From assembly GCA_032207245.1 (NCBI GenBank), contig CM063499.1, positions 76,671,020-76,735,019 on the forward strand: 64,000 bases of DNA, written 5' to 3'. Of this stretch, positions 1 to 11,480 are shown in pieces. Positions within the stretch are counted from its first letter, which is position 1; each line of letters opens with the position of its first letter. The notes beneath the pieces are model-generated. The model did no database searches, was not told where the DNA came from, and saw nothing but the letters and a program-made list of their open reading frames with translations. The position numbers and the translations under genes are program-made. Source of the DNA: Pardosa pseudoannulata (taxonomy: Eukaryota > Arthropoda > Arachnida > Araneae > Lycosidae).

Positions 1-585
<585 letters not shown>

Positions 586-1025
586 ACAGACTGGTTTATG
601 ATTTTCGTTTCATGTAGAGAAAATCTTCATACACATATTGCTAAAAGCATGGTTTCTGTCACTGGAAAGTTACCTTGATAGGGAAAATTTTTCCATCAGT
701 ATTGAAACAAAAATACTGTTATTCATGACCATGCTGCCATTCTCCCCACCCAATATTGGAGGGTACTGCTCTTCAATACTGGTATTCAAATTTGGAACAC
801 TACTGATGGATGGATGTTCATAGCCATTCTGAATCATCTTTAAGAAGTAAGTCCCTGATTCATAGCCCTCATGTAGTAAAAAATAGAATTAGTGCTCCAA
901 ACAAACTATATATCTTACAACGACTTGTTATCTATTGAATCATTGAATCTTTATCATGCAGTTTTTAGAAATCGCACATGCAAAGTGATTGAGAGTTTAA
1001 TGGTCCTAATTCATTCTGTTATCAG
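586..1025 (+). repeat. Flank shared with 39515-39946, including a SINE tail
   Basis: This stretch matches the sequence downstream of the zinc-finger gene at 39515-39946 almost throughout. Bases about 805-900 are a worn SINE 3' part with the landmarks GATGTTCATAGCC, AAGTAAGTCCCTG, the CCCTCATGTAGTA tail and GTGCTCCAAACAAAC. There is no coding potential of its own. It shows that the window start and the 39-kb locus come from one duplication. Confidence 0.75.
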
Positions 1026-1773
1026 CACGGTTTTTGCACACCTGGAAAGACTGGAAAATCATGGATTTAGACAATGGATTAATTTTGTCATGGAAAGTCT
1101 TGATTTTTCAAGTAAAATGAGTAAAAGTCATGGATCTGCAATACTACCAATTAAAAAAAAAATGCATTGAATTGTTTAATTCTATTTTTATTTGTCATTT
1201 GGCTGAAGTTACTGAGTTTGGTATTTATGTATTATCCTATTGACCATATTGCCAAGTAAAATTTGATCACCAAGGAAACTCAAAGCAAGAAAGCTTATAT
1301 TATTCTGGTTTTTTCTTAAATTGTAGATTAAAATTTTATTAATATAATAATTAATATTTTTTAATAAAAATTAAGATTTTTGCACAAAATATAAGTTTAT
1401 CTGTAGGGATATTGTATATAAACATTATAGGGTTATATTTGGCTATTATTCATGGTCACCTGGATAATACCAAAGTATCCTGAATTCAAATTGGAAACAT
1501 TTGATTGAAAAATCGCTATATGATTAAACTTAGGTTTGTAGATACAACAATTTATTTTTATGTATGCAAGTTTATTAACACTTATAAAGTAAGTTTATAG
1601 TTTTTTATGATAAAACTCCTGTAATTTCTCTAAAAGCATATATTTTATTTGTATGTACTTCAGAAGTTTTATTCGTATATACTTTAACGAAAGCTTTTTA
1701 AAGTCATGAAAAATGATCTGCCAAATCAGGAAAAGTCCTGGATTTAAAAAATTTTATTTTGGCAGATACCCTG
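1026..1773 (+). repeat. H repeat copy 1 (CAGGG...CCCTG, hAT-MITE-like)
   Basis: This is a 748-bp interspersed repeat. It opens with CACGGTTTTTGCACACC (other copies read CAGGGTTTCCGCGCACC) and ends GGCAGATACCCTG. Termini of CAGGG...CCCTG suggest a non-autonomous hAT-like element. Both ends are rich in direct repeats of GTCATGGAAA/GTCATGGATTT. Other copies are at 31784-32539, 39947-44374 (split), 49128-49831 and 62945-63696. No protein is encoded; the class assignment is an inference from the tips only. Confidence 0.7.
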
Positions 1774-1802
1774 TATTTATAAGTATAAATAAAAATTATA
1801 TA

Positions 1803-2009
1803 CACGGTTTCCGCACACTTGGAAAGGCAGGGAAAATCATGGATTTAGAAAATGTATTAATTTTGTCATGGAAAGTCATTGATTTTCTAAGTAAAATGAG
1901 TAAAAGTCATGGATCCGCTGAGCTACCAATTAAGAAAAATCAAGAAATGCGTCTGCAAGCAAATTTCGTTTCTGAACGGAAGCGGCTGCATACTTCTCCC
2001 TTTTGTCCA
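1803..2009 (+). repeat. H-related repeat copy 2 (truncated)
   Basis: It begins CACGGTTTCCGCACAC 29 bases after H copy 1 and follows the H consensus for about 120 bases. It then passes into a different interior ending at TTGTCCATAG. The same H-spacer-H arrangement recurs at 44054-44609, so the pair predates the duplication. Confidence 0.65.
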
Positions 2010-2406
2010 TAGTACTGGACTCCCATTCATCTATTTTTTGTACACTGAGACACGTGACATATTACGGCACCTTAACTGCGTGGCGAGACAGTTGCTACGG
2101 CCTGACCAGGGGTTGTAGTGTCTCGTTACGCGTGATTTGCCGATGGATGAGAAGAAAAAAAAAGTACGCATCGGCCTGTGATGTGACAAAGGAGTATATC
2201 GTTGTGAGAAGTGAAACTGCTGAAGATACGAACGTAGAAAAACATACTCATTAGGGCAGAATACACTGCACCGGTAAGTATCGAATATTTCAATCGTAGC
2301 AGTACAATTCGATCAGTCATCTGTTTTTTTCTCTTGTGTTAATGAGGCAAGACCAGGTAGGCTTCTCTGTCACCCGTATATTCAGTCTTCTAGACCCCCT
2401 CCCCCC
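2010..2406. repeat. E repeat, left half (copy 1)
   Basis: This matches 47582-48055 nearly base for base: CTCCCATTCATC, GAGACACGTGACATATTACGG, then the pyrimidine-rich end ACCCCCTCCCCCCCAC. It is relatively GC-rich for the window. It is separated from its right half (7297-8010) by a THAP element. The function is unknown and I see no convincing protein. Confidence 0.7.
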
Positions 2407-3939
2407 CACTTAAATATGTTTATAGCTGTAAAAGAAAAATAAAACATCCTAGAATTTTATTATTTATGCTTCTTCTACTACTTAGAAATACATTCATAAA
2501 ATTTTAAGAAATTTCTACATTTAAACCAGGAAATATATTTAAAACTAATTCATCTAACTTCAAGTAGAAAAATTTCCCCCAAGTTTTGAAGAGCAAAACC
2601 CCAAGTAAACACTGTACTAAATAAGATAAAAAAAAAAAAAAACATACATTTATATGAAAATTTACTTCTCGAAAACAAAACAAAATCAGAATTTTGTTTT
2701 TACATTTGATGTTAAAATTATACACGAAAATGAAAATTTCATTATTGATTAACAGAGTAATAATTCTATTAAGAGAAAATTAGACTTTAACTTTATTTCT
2801 TTACACTTGATAACTTGATACATACACAATGAAAATACACATAACATACTTAAGAAAATTTGTTCAAGATATATTAAAATCATTTACAATATACAACCTA
2901 TCAGTATTAACGTAAGTAATAAATAAATCAAATATATATTTTTCAGTAAAAACACAGGGAAAGTTATACTGACCTCTTTTGTTGAACTTTGTATTGTTAA
3001 AAAACACTGATACAGATAAATTTTTATCAATACAAACGGAAGAAGTTATTTATGGATTTGGTAACTATATGTGCAAAGAATATATTAATCTTCATATCCA
3101 AAAATATCCAACAATGAGGAATTTTCATGTTTTCTAATTTTGATTTTAAACTATAGAAGACAAAAAAGTAAGCAGGACAGTAGCTATTTTTCATTTGGGG
3201 GCTTAATGATTGATTTCTAATGGGTTTTATAGCAGACTCTTTAACCTGTCTCAAAAACGATACTTTTTCTCCGCCGAGTTTGTGACGTCATCGTTCATGT
3301 AAACACCGAGTGCCTATGCTGTTTACATGTTAAAAGGCGACTTTTAAATTTGTTTTTGTGTAAAGTATCGCATATAATAGAAATTCTTTTGTTATGTCTC
3401 TCATTAAAAAATCATACTCTAAATATTGTATTGTGCCCCTCTGTAAAAAATACAACTAATTGCAATGAGAAGATATTTTCATTTGATTGCTGTTGTAATA
3501 TTTATTATAATGTAATATTATCAATTAACCATATTTATTAAGTATTTTTTTCTTTATATCAAAAAGAAAAAATAAAATATATGTTATGATGTCAGTTCAT
3601 ACTATTTATAGAATTATAGAAATTGGATAGATTAAAATATTCTTAAAATATTGAGAATTACAAAAATTAGGAATTTTGAAAAAATGTTTTTTTTTCCTGT
3701 GGAAAAGCTTTAAAACTGCTTTTTTTATGCATTTTCCTCCCTTGCACATAATCATTAAATTTTTATGATAGTATTGATACCATTCATAATAAAGCAATTT
3801 TCTATATATGTCAACTGCAAATACAGTAGGTGTTTTCATGTGATTGCTATTGGAATCTTTATTAATATGTAATATAAATGGCATACCAGCTTCAATGTAA
3901 AAATCTTTAATTTTCTTTTTCTTATTTTAAATTTTCAGT

Positions 3940-4880
3940 TCACATTATTATACACTTAAACAGTAAAATTGGAAAATGTAATAAAGGTACTCAGGAATTT
4001 TGCTTATCATTAATGCAGTGTTACTCAAAAATTACTTAGAATAAAACCAATACAGACTTGTAATAACTAAATCTGTATAACTCTGATGTTGTGTTAGTAC
4101 ACACTTTTATTTTATCCTGTTAGCGGAATAAATAGTTCACTATTTTTGTTACTATACCATGCAGATATATTGAATGTACTAACAGTAAAATTAAAAAAAA
4201 TCAATAATCTATTCAGGAAGTTTACTTATTCATAATCCAGAATTACTCAAAAATTACTGAGAATAAATCTAATATAGAGTTGTAATAACTAAATCCACAT
4301 TACTCTGATATTGTGTTAATAAGCAATTGTTTTGTATCCTCTTAATAGAATAAATAACTCACTATTTTTATTATATCATTTAGGGATACATTATAATATA
4401 CAGACAGTAAAATTAAAAAATGCAATACTCTATTCAGAAAGTTTACTTATTCGTAATGAAGCATTACTTAAAGATTTCTTAAAATAAAACCAAAACAGAA
4501 TTGTAATAACTAAATCCCCATTATTCTGATATTGTGTTAATTGGCAATTCTTTTGTATCCTGATAATAAAATAGAATAAATAACTCACTATATTATATCA
4601 TATAGGGATACATTATAATATACAAACAGTGCTACTATAAAATGCAATAAGTCTATTCAGAAAGTTTATTTATTCGTAATGTAATAACTCACAAATTTCT
4701 TAAAATAAAACTAATACAGAATTGTAATTAAATCTGAATTACTCTGATGTGTCAGTAAGCACTTTTTCTTTTACCCTGTTACTAGAATAAATGGTTCACT
4801 ATTTTTGTTTTATACTAGGCAGGGATACATTATAATATACTAAGAGTAAAATTCAAAAAATCTATTCAAGAAGATGCTTT
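3940..4880. repeat. Tandem array, ~221-bp unit, about four units
   Basis: The landmark TTGTAATAACTAAATC (slightly altered in the last unit) recurs at 4058, 4280, 4501 and 4722, giving periods of 222, 221 and 221. Each unit also contains an ACTCTGAT(A/G)TTGTGTTA block, AATAAATA(G/A)(T/C)TCACTAT, and GGGATACATTATAATATAC. Units differ by scattered substitutions and small indels, so the array is not freshly amplified. It lies inside the THAP element and is AT-rich and non-coding. Confidence 0.85.
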
Positions 4881-5740
4881 TTTTCCTCCTGTTCACTGAG
4901 TATAATCATTAAATATTTATTATCACTTATCATAGTCTAAGTAAGCAGAAGAATAACCAAATATATAACTTACCTTTTAATTAATGAAGGAAACTTTACA
5001 AATTTAAAATAAAACAAAACACAAATTTGAAAAATGCATACATTTTTAAAAGTCACATGAACTTTTTTGTATAAATATTATAAAGAAAGGCTAGTTACAT
5101 TAAATCAAAAGTGCATAGCTTACATTAAAATAATCACATATACAAATCAATTTATACTAATATTATTTTACAAAATTTCTTCAGCTCTGTAAATTATTTA
5201 ATAAAGAAACTTAAATATAAGATAGTCATGTTTATTTTGAGCAAAATAATTCATCAGATGAATATATATTGAATGTACATATGAAATAAATAGTATTTTA
5301 CACACAAAAAAAGTAAACATCTAAGAATGTTAATAAATTTTACAATCATAATGGTGGTTTTAATACATAATTTTGATGTTTTAATCCAAGAATGTATTTT
5401 AATACATTTCAAACTTCATTATTAAAATAATTTTCAGATACTTTTTGTTTTAACCAGATCAAAATAACTTCCAATAAAATTAAGTATAAATACCTCTAAT
5501 TTTTATTTTAATATTACATCCGTCTCTATTTATAAAAAACGATGCTACTACAAATGTGTGTATATGATATATGTATATTTATTTGACTTGTTTGTGTTTA
5601 CAAACAAAAGAGCTGTTTTTAGCATGAATAAAGTATTAATACATGTTAAATAAAATTGGAAAAAAATATAAATGATTTTACATACCTTTGGGTTTTAATT
5701 CCTCGCATTTCTGCTCCCATAAAATCCGGGTTTTTTTGCC

Positions 5741-5762
5741 AAAAAAAAAAAAAAAAAAAAAC
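5741..5762. repeat. Poly-A tract
   Basis: A homopolymer A run of about 22 bases inside THAP copy A. It makes the surrounding small reading frame (5656-5850) unreliable. Confidence 0.9.
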
Positions 5763-6871
5763 ATTGACAGGCTGTCAATTTTCGGGAGGTTGTCTGATTG
5801 TCCTTTTGGTAAATCCAGGTAGAAGAGACATTTATGACAAATTGAGATAACTAAGCTATCTAGATCGATAAAATAAACCTTCAGGTTTAAATAAAAATAA
5901 ATTTTGATAGCTAGAAAATTTCAGGAACTTGCAAAAACAAAATCGGAAAATAGTGCGCGCTTTAAAGCAATACAAAAATATTGGTCTGCATGAACGATGA
6001 CATCACAACCAATCACGGAGCGTTTTGATGTCACGTGAATTTCGCTTAACTTTAAAATTAATTTTTTAAATGATGGACCCAGTTTTTTACATTTTTGAGA
6101 ACATTTTTGGAATCTACAAATCTGAAATTATCAGAAAAACACTTAGTTGTTTGAATCCCCCACATGTGCCAATTCCTCATACAGTTCGTTTTGGGATACA
6201 CAAATTGAAAGTTCTGCCACAATAAAAAATAAAACAGTTACAAATAAAACAGTTTTTATGTTATATATAATTATCTAAACAGAAATTCACTATACTTATT
6301 AAAGTATTACAAGGGTTATATCCAAATGTCAACTTCAATGATATATACTATATAATTACTTTATTCTTTTAGTTGCTTTACAAATGAAAATACAAATATT
6401 TCAACCGTCTATACAGATAGGAATATTTTTCAAATATCAAACATTAAACAATTTATTATCAAAATATCTAATTCTAAATGACGTTTTAATGATATAAAAG
6501 TTAATACTACATTATATTTTGAACTGTTTCTTTTAACTCAATTTAGAAAAAAATACAATATTTAACATGTTTTTTAGCATAATTTTAATTAAGTAGTTAA
6601 TTCTAAAGAAATTATAGTATTGCATTGTAAAATTTGCTAGTATTTATTTATGACAAACTACATTTTAATAGTTGAATAATTTTTAATATATACGTTTAAA
6701 AGACAAAGAATATTCTTATTTATTCATCAAATTTCTTCATATACGTTAGTCAAAACAAAAGTACTGTCTATAATCTAAAGTAACTGTTAAAAAAAAAATC
6801 TACTTTTTAAGTAGGATTTTAATCTTATATCTTATGCTTAAAAATTGTAAATAACAATAGAGTTTACTTAC

Positions 6872-7016
6872 ATGACAATTCTTGTTCACAGTCAGGCTTT
6901 TCTAGGAATCGAAATAATCCACAAATTTCTTTTCTTCGAAACGAGAAAACTGATTTTTTGTTACCTTCGGAGTCATAATTACTTTTACAAATAAGAACAA
7001 TACATTTATACGGCAT
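6872..7016 (-). pseudogene. THAP zinc-finger exon (N-terminal part), copy A
   Basis: On the minus strand an ATG at 7016 opens MPYKCIVLICKSNYDSEG, followed by KKSVFSF. This is the usual beginning of a THAP (C2CH) DNA-binding domain: C5 and C10 are the first two zinc ligands, then a basic KK-x-V-x-FSF stretch. The second half of the domain (the conserved W, the AVPTF-like core and the C-x2-H pair) is not intact in this frame. The exon appears to end at a good splice donor, CAT followed by GTAAGT (GT at 6871-6870). An upstream in-frame ATG (7139) lies in sequence that looks like 5' leader, so I prefer 7016. It would be the DNA-binding head of a P-like transposase. The rest of the protein is not recognisable in this copy. 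Confidence 0.65.
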
Positions 7017-7296
7017 TATTACAAAAAAAAAATTAACGGAAATATACAGGAATTGAATTTGCATACTCAGAGAAAGCACAAATGAATTCTCATATCCCCC
7101 ACTCAGGAAACGAATTCCGCCAACGTTGCCAATACGCACATTCCATACATATATGTTGATTTTGCATTTGGCGACGGAAATAATTGAAAAAGTGATAACT
7201 TGGAATTTCTGGTCAGGGTTACAGAATGTTGTCAGCCTTATGCCACTACGTCATCACATTTTCTGATAAACTGTGCTCAGGCCTTCTCTCTAGGTG

Positions 7297-8010
7297 GAGG
7301 TGTATCAGTCCCGCGTCGCCTCCACGCGATGATGATATTGAGAGACCAGCGTTGCGTATGGAGTATCGGAGATCGGAACGTTTTATTTTAATTTTTAAAT
7401 GCTAGATTTAGTTATTAGATGCCGTTGCAGATATCCATAAGATTTTTGCTTAAAATATAAGGAACACAAATCAATGCAAACATCGATATGGGTGAAGAGG
7501 GGGATCGCCTGGTATAAAATACAAGTTTACATAATATACAAGTAAACGTTATTAAGTGTATACCCGTGCACCCCGCGAATGGAAAGCTATTATTTGCCTA
7601 TACTTTTCAGAAAGAAACTATATTTGAATGTTAAATATGGAAACAGAAAAGCATGGCACTTTGGGGGTGTACTAATAAATTTTAGAATTAATACAAATTT
7701 TATTATAATTTAATTATTATTTTTGCTTTTAATTTCCAATTAAAAGTTATCATAACTTATCTAGCTCACTTAAAATATTAAGGGAGAAATTTGTTAAGTA
7801 TGGAAGAACTGGCTTTAGAATGGTAAAGCAGCAGTAACAGTGATTATGTGATAACAATACCATAACAAATATCAGGCCGTCCAAAGAGCAACGCCATACC
7901 AGATCGGCCGATCAATGGCTAAATGGGTAGTGCGCTGCTCTTCGCAAGGAAGTTCGTGGGTTTGAATTCCACTGCTGGCATAGTTGTTCACAGCCGTTCG
8001 AAAATTCATA
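7297..8010 (+). repeat. E repeat, right half (copy 1) ending in a tRNA-like SINE head
   Basis: This matches 48289-48985: CGTCGCCTCCACG, ATTGAGAGACCAGCGTTGCG, GTATACCCGTGCA and so on. Bases about 7900-8010 are a tRNA-like SINE head: TGGCTAAATGGGTAG resembles an A box and GGGTTTGAATTCC a B box. It continues to CAGCCGTTCGAAAATTC and then stops. The copies show it travels as part of E. Confidence 0.65.
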
Positions 8011-9154
8011 CTTTCATGTACGTAATCTATTATTTTAGCCAAATATAAAAGAAAATCATTTACGTAATATCTAAGTTCAGTGATAAAAGATACTAAATTA
8101 GTGTAGAAGATATTTAAATAGTTTAAAATATGAAATGATTAAATGAGATGTTTAAAGGAATGACGTCACAATGCTAGAAAAGATTGTTATTTTTACCTAT
8201 TTATTAAGTGATAAATGGATAAATTTAATTGGCTGCTCTTAACCGGGGAAAATAGGGCTTGAAATAATGGTATTAAACTCTCGAAAAGGAGGGAAGGGTT
8301 GGATTTTGAGCGTTTTAAAGACGACAGTATTTTTTGCTGTGATAGCAAGCCTATTTATACAAATTTATTTTAGAATCGGATCGATAGTTTAGGAGAAGAT
8401 AAACTTTATTCGCTTTGAATGGATGCCTCTATCCATTCCAGGTTCAACCACTTCATAAATTGGAGGACAGACGGACAGATAACTTAGGCTATTATTATAT
8501 AGGGATTATAAAAATTATAGGGAAATTGTAAATAAATCATGAATGAGTGCATGAATCCAGATTTTGTCGAAAGCACGAGAAACATCGACGAAAATATCGG
8601 CAGTGGAGATTTTAATTTATTTTTAATGTCAGTAATACGGTAAACTTGATGACAAGCGGAAAGTTTCTTGGATACAATCTGTATCTATATTTTGATTTAT
8701 ATAATATATTGGTATCCAGCTTTACTTGAGCAATTCTTTTCTTATATATTAAATGCCCGTACCGCTTAAATAAATTAGATATAGTGAACCATTAATGGTT
8801 CACTGTGGCTAATTTTTAATTATTTAGAGCTGTTGGGATTAATTGCCCATAAATATATAAATGTCAGGTTTCTTAGTGGTTTTGGCTAATAAAGAATATA
8901 TAGTTCTATTACAATGGCGCAATCTGCATTAATTAAAGTCTCCAAAAATAAAGCAAAGAATGCAATGTTCGAAGGAAATACCTTTAGTAAACATCGCCAA
9001 TAACTGCGCCAAATTTGCAAATGAGCACCCTATTCTGAATTATTACCAGGATAGTATTTTGTGCCTTAAAATCGCGGTTAGTGTTCTTTGGGAGATAATT
9101 TACTGTTATGGTTTTGTCCTAATATATTTTTTTAAAGCAAGGCGATGATATTTC
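8011..9154. other. Intergenic AT-rich DNA, no gene seen
   Basis: No supported coding frame. A phrase near 8463-8505 (GGAGGACAGACGGACAG... then AGGCTATTATTATATAGG) has the look of the end of an old interspersed repeat, but no second copy is present in the window to prove it. Confidence 0.5.
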
Positions 9155-9290
9155 GATATAGCAGAACCGAACGGTGGCTGGATGGTAAGACGCTGCTTTT
9201 CATGATTTCGAATCCCTTTGCTATCATGGATGTTTGTAGCAGTTTAGAATCGGCTTCAAGCAGTAAGTCGCGGTTTCTTGTAGTTAAACA
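9155..9290 (+). repeat. tRNA-derived SINE, worn copy
   Basis: The landmarks occur in order: CCGAACGGTGGCTGGATGGTA (A-box region), TTTCGAATCCC (B box), CATGGATGTTTGTAGC, GAATCGGCTTCAAGCAGTAAG. The 3' pyrimidine/CTCGTG tail is degraded. It is the same family as 20291-20410, 50066-50240, 55771-55940 and 60303-60478. Confidence 0.75.
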
Positions 9291-9309
9291 GTTGGCATTC
9301 ATGCACCAA

Positions 9310-9445
9310 ACTGAACATATATATGGCCACGAGACTCTCCAGGTATATCCCAGTGGTGGTCGGTAGACCGCAAGTACTGGTCGCTCCACTTTGGTGGACC
9401 ACTAGACCTTAGAAATCACGGTGGATCAGCGGATCTAACCAATCG
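9310..9445 (+). repeat. B-family fragment
   Basis: The run CGAGACTCTCCAGGTATATCCCAGTGGTGGTCGGTAGACCGCAAG..., written here only in part, matches 51928-51990. It precedes GGTGGACC and a line of sequence shared with the larger B copies. Confidence 0.6.
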
Positions 9446-10474
9446 CAGGGCAGCTTACAAAAAAGGAATGGACCAATCATGGGGAAGATTATAATGACAA
9501 CAAAGTCAAGACTAGTTTCCCCAAAGTTTGGCGCGCTTGTGGTGAAACTGTTCTAAGTTTCACGTGCTTGATTTTTTCAAACAAGTCTTCTGAAAACAAT
9601 CAAAAGCTCTTTTCAGAGCCAACATCTCAAAAATTGCTAACAAAAACATGAATGTTTTTTTTTTTTTTATGAGAATGACCCATTTATCAAATGATGAGTT
9701 AATAAGGGATTATACAGCATTACTTTTAAATATTTAACAGTTGAAATATTAAATGCAGTATTTCCCTTATTTCTTTTCATTAAAAAGTAACTTATTTACT
9801 AGGTAAGATATCCGTGAAGTATAATTTACATGTATTTGCACAGTAGATATTTATTAATAAATTTTTACAAGATACTTGAAGAAGTTCAAGTTTGCTTAGT
9901 GAAACTTATTTTATAGAAAACAGCATTTCTCAATGTGGATCGGATTTTTGCACTAGATCCTGTTGTTGTTCATTCCAATAAAAACACTGTCCAATGCCTT
10001 TTCTTATTTTAATTTAACGAAACAAAATATTTACAAACTATTTACAAAATTGTTAACTTCTGCCACATGGCAGTTAAATGTTACCATATCAGCTCGTTTC
10101 TCATCCGACCATACCTCACAGAGGCCGTCTTACAACAACTGTGCCTTACATACAGAGCCACCTGGCGGCAACACACACCGCGGGTGGAGAGGATCAACCA
10201 CAATCTTTGTACTACTTCATTTAAAAATCTACGAAGATTTGTTTCTAATATTTAAAATGTTTTTTAATTAAAATAAGGGTCTTTATAAGTCAAATTCAAA
10301 TATTATTCAGACTGCCAAAACCCCAAAATATTCTTTCAACTTAACAGATAATAAATATCAACTAAACTGTACTCAGTACTCAGTTTGACAATAAAAAAGT
10401 TCTACACAAGTAACAATGAATCAACATGTTGATGAAAGGTCAAAGACATCAAAATAAAAATATCAAAACAAACG
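9446..10474. other. Intergenic DNA, no gene seen
   Basis: Mostly AT-rich. The overlapping small frames near 9963-10271 cover the same bases in two frames and show no family resemblance, so I do not call a gene. Confidence 0.5.
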
Positions 10475-11480
10475 TACCCTTATAATCTATTTCATAAACT
10501 AGAAAAAGATTAAAAGAAGAAAGGGCTACTTTTGTAAAGGCTCTCTCTTTAATCCAATAATAAATTTACTTATAAGAAGTTTTGAATCGCCAAATACATA
10601 GAAAAATGAAGCCAAACTATGAGCCATTGAAGGGTTACTAGGATGTCTTGAAAACCGAAACGAATCTGATTGGTTAGGTCCCCTGAACAAGCGTGATTTC
10701 TAAGGTCTGGTTAGTGGACCTCGCTGTAGTAGTAAAACAGTAGTCTGTCGTGCTCCAAACAAACCAAATCTTTTTATAACAATAGTTTTTTGCTTTTTGA
10801 AATTTGGTTCTTTAGTTTTTTATTATTGTTAATCAGTTGCGTCACCAATGACAACTAATGACTGATGCATCTGGGAACTCTACAGTCTGCCTTTTGGCTG
10901 ATGAGACTCCGAAGGGTTTCCATAGCATCAGCGGGATTCGAACCCAAGACAGCTACCATTCGGTCTCTATAGTATGTAAAATTCAGGTTGAATGCCATGT
11001 TATACGCAACTAATCTTATTTTTATTCTTAGATTCCGATTGAAAACCAGAAAAAAGGGATTGTGTTCGACCTATCAAAGTGGAATTGTGGCAAGTCTGTA
11101 GCTTGTAATAACTCTGTATATACTTTTGAAATAAATTCTCGTTAAGAAATTATGCAGCATTGATTTTTGCATATTTCAAACGGTGTATTGTTTTCTAGTT
11201 TCCAGTTGAATGACACGTTCTGAATTGATGACCATATTGGATTTCTCTGTAATTACAGCAAACATTTTTAGTGTACATAGATTGCCAACTTAATTCACGA
11301 GATGTAGGATTATTAAATACATTACAACTAAAGCTTTCACCCTTTAAAACATGCATGAGTATAGAGTTCTTGCCCTCATTTTTCTACCCTGTTAGTATTC
11401 CAGCACCTGAAGATCAGTTTTTTTTTTGCGGCAACATGATCATACAAACCACAACCAGCCCCTTTCCAAATCTTTTTTTT
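10475..11480. repeat. B repeat copy 1, with a minus-strand tRNA-like SINE
   Basis: It matches 50385-50903 and then 52262-52790. Bases about 10850-10980 read on the minus strand as a tRNA-like head: a perfect B box GGGTTCGAATCCC (10933-10945) preceded by GACCGAATGGTAGCTG. A second SINE-like tail, GTAGTAAAACAGTAG...GTGCTCCAAACAAACC, lies at about 10725-10768. B is therefore a composite of at least two SINE-like pieces. Confidence 0.65.

Larger units (their letters stand above)
3281..6007. repeat. Inverted pair of 19-mers bounding the interior of THAP copy A
   Basis: Bases 3281-3299 read TGTGACGTCATCGTTCATG. The complement of 5989-6007 is the same with one change (GATGTC for GACGTC). Weaker similarity extends a few bases outward. 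The pair brackets most of the segment absent from the other THAP copy, so it may be the ends of a further nested element of about 2.7 kb or internal binding sites. No coding sequence is recognisable between the two. Confidence 0.45.
2407..7296 (-). mobile_element. THAP-transposase DNA transposon, copy A (one end missing)
   Basis: Read on the minus strand this matches the complete element at 54525-59425. It starts with the inverted-repeat tip AGAGAAGGCCTGAGCACA at about 7279-7296, carries the THAP exon at 6872-7016, and ends at 2407 where the other copy continues for about 470 bases, so its right end is lost. Compared with that copy it has about 3.1 kb of extra interior (about 3110-6185). It lacks the hAT insertion, and its base order at 6763-6785 is the uninterrupted site. 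THAP domains define P-element-like transposases; assignment to the P superfamily is inferred from this domain. Confidence 0.75.

Noticed and set aside
3606..3884. A 92-residue minus-strand frame in THAP copy A as the missing transposase domain
   Set aside because: AT-driven composition, no THAP9/P-element motifs, and it lies in the region absent from copy B.
7895..8010. Possible free-standing tRNA gene
   Set aside because: The B box is imperfect, the acceptor stem does not pair well, and the same sequence recurs within a repeat (48875-48985), so it is a SINE head.
10910..10980. Minus-strand tRNA with a perfect B box
   Set aside because: Three copies occur inside the B repeat with SINE-like continuation, and no complete cloverleaf is apparent.
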